10,131 bases of DNA from Rickettsiaceae bacterium (GTDB lineage Bacteria; Pseudomonadota; Alphaproteobacteria; Rickettsiales; Rickettsiaceae): positions 1 through 10,131 of the forward strand of contig JAIOYD010000032.1 in the NCBI GenBank assembly GCA_021741285.1. The letters are read 5' to 3'. Numbering within the stretch: position 1 is the first letter of the stretch; the number at the start of each line of letters is the position of its first letter. Below the pieces are notes generated by a model. The model had not been told where the DNA came from, made no database searches, and was given only the letters and a program-made list of their open reading frames with translations. Below are positions 6,077 through 10,131 of the stretch, piece by piece. The position numbers and the translations under genes were made by a program.

Positions 6077-8044
6077 CTATTTATTTTTTCTATTTCTTAT
6101 TCTTAGCTTGTCTTTTTGTTGTTTTTCTGGAACTACGTTTAATAATATTACTTTTTCTAAAATATCATCAAAACGTTTTGCAAAATCTACAGTATCATGA
6201 ACAGCTTCCCCTTCAATAATACAGGCCTGATCAAATATTAATTTGATCAGATTCTCATTATCATTAATACTATTATTATTTTCAAGCTTCAAGTCTTTTA
6301 AATCATTATTAATCTTTTTAATAATTTTATGTTTAGGATTTAGCTCAAGTATCTTCGTTGAACCAGCAAATGACTTTTTATGTTCAGCCAACAACCTTTC
6401 CATTTGAAAATCCATAGCATTATCAGCCACAGTAAGGCACGCTAAACTCGTAGTTAGTTTTTTAGAAATCTTCACATCTTTAACTAAATTACCAAGTACT
6501 TGCTTAAAGCACTCAAGTAATTTACTATATTTATCATCGTCTTTTTCAATCTTTTTTTCTTTTACATTCTTAGTTTCTTCACTATTAGCTTTTTTATCAG
6601 CTGAATTTTCTAAATCTATATTACTTTTAGTAACTGATTTTATTTCATAATCCTTATATTTACTATTAGTATTTACCCAAAAATTATCAACTGCATCAGT
6701 AAAAAGTAATACATCTATGCCTTTGTTTAAAAAACCTTCAATCTGTGGACTAGTTAGTAGTTTTTTAGAATCTTCACCGCTTAAATAGTATATAGTCTTC
6801 TGATCTTCTTTGCAGTTATTGATATATTCATCAAAACTAATCATCTTATTATGAATACTACTTCTAAACATACATACTTCAAGCAACTTTTCAGGCTCAG
6901 TAGTTGCTTCACATAAGCCTTCTTTTAAAGCGGCACCAAAATTAGTCCAAAACTTTAAGTATTCTTCTATGGCATCATCTTTTTTCTTTTTTAACTTACT
7001 TAAAACTCTTTTAGTTATTGATGCTTTAATTTTTTCTAAGGTAACATTATGTTGTAAAGTTTCTCTACTTATATTAAGTGGTAGATCTTCTGAATCTACT
7101 ATCCCACATATAAATCTTAGATAATGAGGTATTAAATCAATATTTTCATCAGAAATGAATACTCGTTTTATATATAACTTAACTCGTCTTTTACGCTCTT
7201 GGCTAAAGAGATCAAAAGTCTTAGTTGAAGGAATGAATAACAGATTAGTAAACTCTATTGCTCCTTCATTTTTGTTATGCATGATTAGCCATGGTTCATC
7301 CATTGAGTATGATAGGCTTTTATAAAATTCTTGGTATTGTTCTTGAGTAACTTCAGATTTTGCTCTAGTCCACAAAGCCGATGAAGAATTCAATTGTATT
7401 TCATTAGCACTAGCATCAATAAAATATATAGGTATCGCTATATGATCAGAATAAGTCTTTACAATATGTTTTAATCTAAAATGATCTAGGTAATTATCTT
7501 CTTTTTCTTTCACATGCACTACTACTTCAGTTCCACGAGTGAATTCTCTTTCCGTATCTGATATTGTATATTCTCCAAGACCATCAGAATGCCAAATATA
7601 GCTCTTTTCTTCTCCAGCTTTCCTAGAAGTAACGGTAATGTAATCTGCTACCATAAAAGCAGAATAGAAACCCACACCAAACTTTCCTATTAACATATTA
7701 TCTTTTTTAGCATCACCAGAGAGTTGATTAACAAAGTTCTGGGTACCAGATTTAGCTATGGTGCCAAGATTCTCTATTAAATCTTCTCTATTCATCCCAA
7801 TTCCATTATCTTGGATAATAATATTCCTATTATCTTTATCTACTTTCACAGTGATTTTAAAATTTGTATCATCCTTAAGAAGATTAGGATTAGTTTGTGA
7901 TAAATATCGCAATTTATCACAAGCATCAGAAGCATTTGAGATTAGCTCCCGCATAAAGATCTCTTTATTTGTATAAAGAGAATGAACCATTAGATGTAGA
8001 ATTTTGTCAACTTCAGTACTAAATGCCTTTTTTTCTTCAGTCAT
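6077..8044 (-). CDS. htpG: Chaperone HtpG (bacterial Hsp90)
   Basis: HtpG is an ATP-driven dimeric chaperone in the cytoplasm. The 655-residue protein has the complete Hsp90 layout. The GHKL ATP-binding domain contains ELISNASDA (33-41, with Glu33 and Asn37), DNGIGM (79-84) and [11 protein letters not shown] (120-130). The middle domain includes Arg327 in [11 protein letters not shown], the arginine that contacts the gamma phosphate. A lysine/glutamate-rich linker runs at about 478-505, and the dimerisation domain follows to about 634. It is longer than the Rickettsia proteins I recall (about 620 residues). Part of the excess is a basic tail, ending near [10 protein letters not shown], that runs up to the ppa start. 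An AAGG Shine-Dalgarno lies 7 bases before the ATG. ppa follows after 2 bases. Confidence 0.97.
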   Translation of the reverse strand: MTEEKKAFSTEVDKILHLMVHSLYTNKEIFMRELISNASDACDKLRYLSQTNPNLLKDDTNFKITVKVDKDNRNIIIQDNGIGMNREDLIENLGTIAKSGTQNFVNQLSGDAKKDNMLIGKFGVGFYSAFMVADYITVTSRKAGEEKSYIWHSDGLGEYTISDTEREFTRGTEVVVHVKEKEDNYLDHFRLKHIVKTYSDHIAIPIYFIDASANEIQLNSSSALWTRAKSEVTQEQYQEFYKSLSYSMDEPWLIMHNKNEGAIEFTNLLFIPSTKTFDLFSQERKRRVKLYIKRVFISDENIDLIPHYLRFICGIVDSEDLPLNISRETLQHNVTLEKIKASITKRVLSKLKKKKDDAIEEYLKFWTNFGAALKEGLCEATTEPEKLLEVCMFRSSIHNKMISFDEYINNCKEDQKTIYYLSGEDSKKLLTSPQIEGFLNKGIDVLLFTDAVDNFWVNTNSKYKDYEIKSVTKSNIDLENSADKKANSEETKNVKEKKIEKDDDKYSKLLECFKQVLGNLVKDVKISKKLTTSLACLTVADNAMDFQMERLLAEHKKSFAGSTKILELNPKHKIIKKINNDLKDLKLENNNSINDNENLIKLIFDQACIIEGEAVHDTVDFAKRFDDILEKVILLNVVPEKQQKDKLRIRNRKNK

Positions 8045-8107
8045 ACTTAAACCTTGTATATAAATATTTTTTATTTTGAATATTTTCGTTTTATATAAAG
8101 AAACTAT

Positions 8108-8136
8108 ATTATATAAGGGTGATTTTATAATTTAAA
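8108..8136 (-). promoter_or_regulatory. Likely promoter of the htpG-ppa operon
   Basis: The minus strand has -35 TTTAAA (8136-8131), a 17-base spacer and a perfect -10 TATAAT (8113-8108). The start would be near 8101, giving a leader of about 57 bases before htpG. Overlapping this is CTTTTAAA followed 14 bases later by CCCTTATAT, loosely like a heat-shock (sigma-32) site. That would suit htpG, but the match is too poor to assert. Confidence 0.5.
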
Positions 8137-8162
8137 AGTAACTTATGGAGAATTTTTTAAAT

Positions 8163-8546
8163 CTAAGCCATCGCAACTGTAACTTTTCTTTCCCCTTTGT
8201 AAGTCTCCCTTGCATGTGCAGTTAGAATATTATCAAGCATCATAATGTCTCCTTTTTGCCACTGAAACTTTATTTTTTCTTGATTATAAACTTCACGAAT
8301 ATGATTTAATACTTCAATTTCAATAGGTTGTCCATCTCCATAAAATGTATTGCGTGGCAGATTTTCTTCTCCTAACTCCTTTGTTAACGAAATACGATCA
8401 TTTTCTTCTAATACCATATATATATTTGTTTGTAAAGCAATAACTAATAATCCTTCAGTTTCAGGTTTAACAAATTCACACTTAACCTTGATATCAAAAA
8501 GTAACATATAGCCCATCTTATTGTCTTTTTTAGACATTAAACTCAA
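8163..8546 (-). pseudogene. C-terminal remnant of a TauD/SyrP-type Fe(II)/2-oxoglutarate dioxygenase
   Basis: Enzymes of this group hydroxylate amino acids, often while tethered to peptide synthetases (SyrP type), and are about 320-350 residues long. Only about 127 codons are open here. Residues 52-127 match the family well: SLTKELGEENLPRNTFYGDG, then a helix, WQKGD (96-100), MLDNILTAHARETY (103-116) with the distal iron ligand His111, and Arg120 in GERKV for 2-oxoglutarate. The N-terminal two thirds, including the HxD iron ligands, is missing. Residues 20-50 look like a worn, slightly shortened version of the segment that normally precedes this. The frame starts at a TTG (8546) or an ATG (8537) without a good ribosome site. 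It cannot be catalytic. Confidence 0.8.
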
Positions 8547-8712
8547 GCTAACATAAGTTATTAATTAGAGTCAACTTTATTCCCAAGAATCCTATATATT
8601 ATCTAGAAGATATTAATCCAAATTGACTTAATAACTACCAGTATCTACATATTATTTTACTCTATATTTTAATAATAATGTGGTATAAAATAATGCTAAA
8701 ATTAATTAGCAG

Positions 8713-8740
8713 TTGATATTTATTTTGTACTCACTATAAA
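8713..8740 (+). promoter_or_regulatory. Possible sigma-70 promoter for the thioesterase gene
   Basis: -35 TTGATA (8713-8718), a 16-base spacer and -10 TATAAA (8735-8740), each one mismatch from consensus. Transcription would start near 8747, leaving a leader of about 110 bases that contains the palindrome at 8798-8814. A copy of the palindrome half-site, TTGTAC, lies inside the spacer at 8725-8730. Confidence 0.4.
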
Positions 8741-8797
8741 AATAGTATTGGAATATTTTTTATAATACTAGTTTAGTAGATCAGGTTGTTAAATCAC

Positions 8798-8814
8798 TTG
8801 TACATAATGTACAA
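8798..8814. promoter_or_regulatory. Perfect 17-base palindrome, candidate operator
   Basis: TTGTACA-TAA-TGTACAA: two perfect 7-base arms about a 3-base centre, 44 bases before the thioesterase ATG. This size and symmetry are typical of sites for dimeric helix-turn-helix repressors. A further half-site, TTGTAC, occurs at 8725-8730 between the proposed -35 and -10 boxes. No regulator gene is in the window. As RNA it could also form a short hairpin in the leader, though a 3-base loop on an A/U-rich stem would be weak. Confidence 0.45.
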
Positions 8815-8857
8815 AATCAAGAGTACCTAAATTTAATAAGTAGAGTTAGTAAGATAT

Positions 8858-9628
8858 ATGATAAGACATAATGATTGGTTTATACCATTTAAACAAGAAA
8901 AGAATGCTTATATTAGGCTATTTTGCTTTCATTATGGCGGAGGTAGTGCCTCTATATTCAGGCGATGGTCTAAAGATTTAATAGATGATACTGAATTAGT
9001 AGCTATTCAATTACCTGGACGTGAAGAACGGTTCAATGAACCTTTATTAAATAATGTGTCTCAAGTTGTTGATCAATTATGTTTAAATTTTAATAATTAT
9101 GGAGATAAGCCATTTATTCTCTTTGGACACAGTATCGGTGCGTTGATAGCTTTTGAATTTGTACGTGCATTACGAATAAAAGGATTACCCCAACCGAAAC
9201 ATTTAATAGTTTCTGGTACTAAAGCACCTCAAGTACCTCTTAAAAAACAACCTATTCATGATCTACCCAATGCAAAATTTATTGAAGAGCTTAAAAAATA
9301 TAATGGAATACCTGATTATATAATTGACGATGAAGAACTTATGTCCATATTCATACCAACAATACGTTCTGATTTTTCTATATCTGAAACTTATAAATAT
9401 ACTAATGAAGAACCACTTATTTGTCCCATCACAGCTTTAGGAGGATTAAATGATGATACATTTAATCTTGATGACCTACTTAAATGGAAAAAACAAACCA
9501 CTAGTTCTTTTAAATCTCACTTTTTAACTGGTGACCATTTTTTTATTAACACCTCTTATGAAGAAGTTATTAAAATAGTAAACCAGGCTTTATATAATGA
9601 AATTACAAAGTTTATTAGAATAAATTAA
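8858..9628 (+). CDS. Type II thioesterase (alpha/beta hydrolase, NRPS/PKS editing type)
   Basis: Type II thioesterases remove wrong or stalled acyl groups from carrier proteins of peptide and polyketide synthetases. The 256-residue protein is full length (family about 230-260). It begins with LFCFHYGGGSASIFRRW (21-37), followed by the hallmark LPGREERF (52-59). The nucleophile elbow is GHSIG (90-94, Ser92), a lid region lies at about 125-185, the acid is probably Asp200 (or Asp199) in GGLNDD, and the catalytic histidine is His227 in GDHFF. The triad is intact. The ATG has only a weak purine-rich region upstream, and the family match starts at about residue 5, which supports this start. It lies opposite the SyrP-type remnant and near MbtH, so its natural partner is probably a peptide synthetase, but none is in the window. 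Confidence 0.93.
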   Translation: MIRHNDWFIPFKQEKNAYIRLFCFHYGGGSASIFRRWSKDLIDDTELVAIQLPGREERFNEPLLNNVSQVVDQLCLNFNNYGDKPFILFGHSIGALIAFEFVRALRIKGLPQPKHLIVSGTKAPQVPLKKQPIHDLPNAKFIEELKKYNGIPDYIIDDEELMSIFIPTIRSDFSISETYKYTNEEPLICPITALGGLNDDTFNLDDLLKWKKQTTSSFKSHFLTGDHFFINTSYEEVIKIVNQALYNEITKFIRIN

Positions 9629-10019
9629 TACCTAGATTAGTCCCAATGTATGCTCACTTTCGCTACAAGCTATATAATTCTGCGTTTCAACTGTCTGAGT
9701 ATGAAATATATTTACTTAAAAGAATAGCTTCGCTTCTTATGATCACTTTAATACATATATGTAATAAACTATACAAATAAGTTTAAATTCTGCAATTCCA
9801 CCTTTCGATAATAGCAGGTTTAGATAGGTTCTAATAATTTTTAAAAGAGGGATATTGCCATACAAGTTAAGTAATATAAAAATTAAAGTTGCTCTTTTAA
9901 CACAACTGTTTTTATATCTTTTTTAAGATAAATAAATACTGGTAATCAACCAATTTATTGTTTTATTATGTAGCACTTGAATACATAAATTAAAATATAC
10001 AACTAAAAACCTAAATCAT
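9629..10019 (+). other. Spacer between thioesterase and LysE-type exporter
   Basis: These 391 bases contain no recognised gene. A 44-codon open frame with an ATG at 9646 and stop at 9780 has a hydrophobic, basic product that I cannot place; it may be chance or a worn gene fragment. Other structures are a hairpin with one bulged base at 9720-9738 (AAGAA-T-AGC / GCTTCTT), a 9-base inverted repeat TTAAAAGAG (9841-9849) / CTCTTTTAA (9892-9900), and an AT hairpin TATCTT-TTTT-AAGATA near 9916-9931. None is a convincing terminator. No clear promoter for the following gene was found. Confidence 0.4.
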
Positions 10020-10131
10020 ATGATAACATCCCATTTTATAGAACTAGGCATGGCTTATTTATTAGCAGCTATGATGCCTGGGCCTTCTGTTACATTAATT
10101 ATTAAAAATGGAATATTATATTCTCGTGCAG
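10020..10131 (+). CDS. LysE/RhtB-family amino-acid exporter, N-terminal part
   Basis: The gene runs off the right edge after 37 codons. The visible start has the family's N-terminal pattern: a hydrophobic first helix (about residues 6-18) ending in MPGPSVTLIIKNGILYSRA. The PGP motif, the asparagine seven residues on, and a glycine/arginine pair before the next helix are hallmarks of LysE/RhtB exporters, which expel amino acids such as lysine, homoserine or threonine from the cytoplasm (full length about 200-210 residues). No good Shine-Dalgarno precedes the ATG. It is on the same strand as the thioesterase, but the 391-base gap argues against tight coupling. The substrate cannot be told from this part. 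Confidence 0.85.
   Translation, partial: MITSHFIELGMAYLLAAMMPGPSVTLIIKNGILYSRA

Larger units (their letters stand above)
8547..8857. other. Divergent intergenic region between dioxygenase remnant and thioesterase
   Basis: No coding sequence is seen in these 311 bases; composition is extremely AT-rich. It separates minus-strand from plus-strand genes, so it should contain the thioesterase promoter, and once also that of the dioxygenase. A plausible promoter and a perfect palindrome, listed separately, lie in its right half. I found no recognisable N-terminal dioxygenase sequence here, so the missing part of that gene was deleted rather than frameshifted. Confidence 0.5.

Noticed and set aside
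5822..6219. Frames of 60 (minus) and 86 (plus) codons over ppa and the htpG end
   Set aside because: They overlap ppa, whose active-site residues are all in place in its own frame.
7758..7976. 72-codon plus-strand frame
   Set aside because: Antisense to the conserved ATP-binding domain of htpG.
9646..9780. 44-codon plus-strand frame as a gene
   Set aside because: No ribosome site, no recognisable family and a short length; kept only as a remark in the spacer entry.
1..10131. tRNA, rRNA or CRISPR array
   Set aside because: I saw no cloverleaf, rRNA-like conserved block or regularly spaced direct repeats.

Overview
The window is very AT-rich, and its two best-preserved housekeeping genes (family I inorganic pyrophosphatase and HtpG) read like Rickettsiales proteins, closest in my memory to Rickettsia but clearly divergent from it. 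Decayed genes, transposase fragments and long low-density spacers also fit a host-associated, reductively evolving alphaproteobacterium, probably Rickettsiaceae or a near relative. The placement rests on recalled similarity, not on a search.

Layout: all recognised genes from the left edge to about 8.55 kb lie on the minus strand; the two genes at the right end are on the plus strand. 1-250: IS256-type transposase scrap and a compound palindrome. 253-827: decayed small membrane-protein gene in three frames. 874-1528: truncated P-loop kinase-like gene behind an unrecognised 117-residue gene. 1742-3529: intact fused ABC exporter. 3530-4084: gene-free except for an IS200/IS605 (HUH) transposase relic. 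4085-4778: short-chain dehydrogenase pseudogene. 4870-5462: MbtH gene and an unrecognised 119-residue gene with good ribosome sites. 5550-8044: ppa and htpG, two bases apart. 8163-8546: C-terminal remnant of a TauD/SyrP-type dioxygenase. 8547-8857: divergent regulatory gap with a promoter and a perfect palindrome. 8858-9628: intact type II thioesterase. 9629-10019: spacer. 10020 to the edge: start of a LysE/RhtB exporter.

The main biological signal is a set of nonribosomal-peptide accessory genes (MbtH, type II thioesterase, SyrP-like hydroxylase remnant, SDR pseudogene, possibly the ABC and LysE exporters) wrapped around the core genes ppa and htpG, with no peptide synthetase in view. MbtH proteins assist adenylation domains and type II thioesterases clear misprimed carrier proteins, so intact copies of both suggest a synthetase elsewhere in the genome. 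The dead dehydrogenase and truncated hydroxylase suggest the locus is losing tailoring steps. That joint reading is inference.
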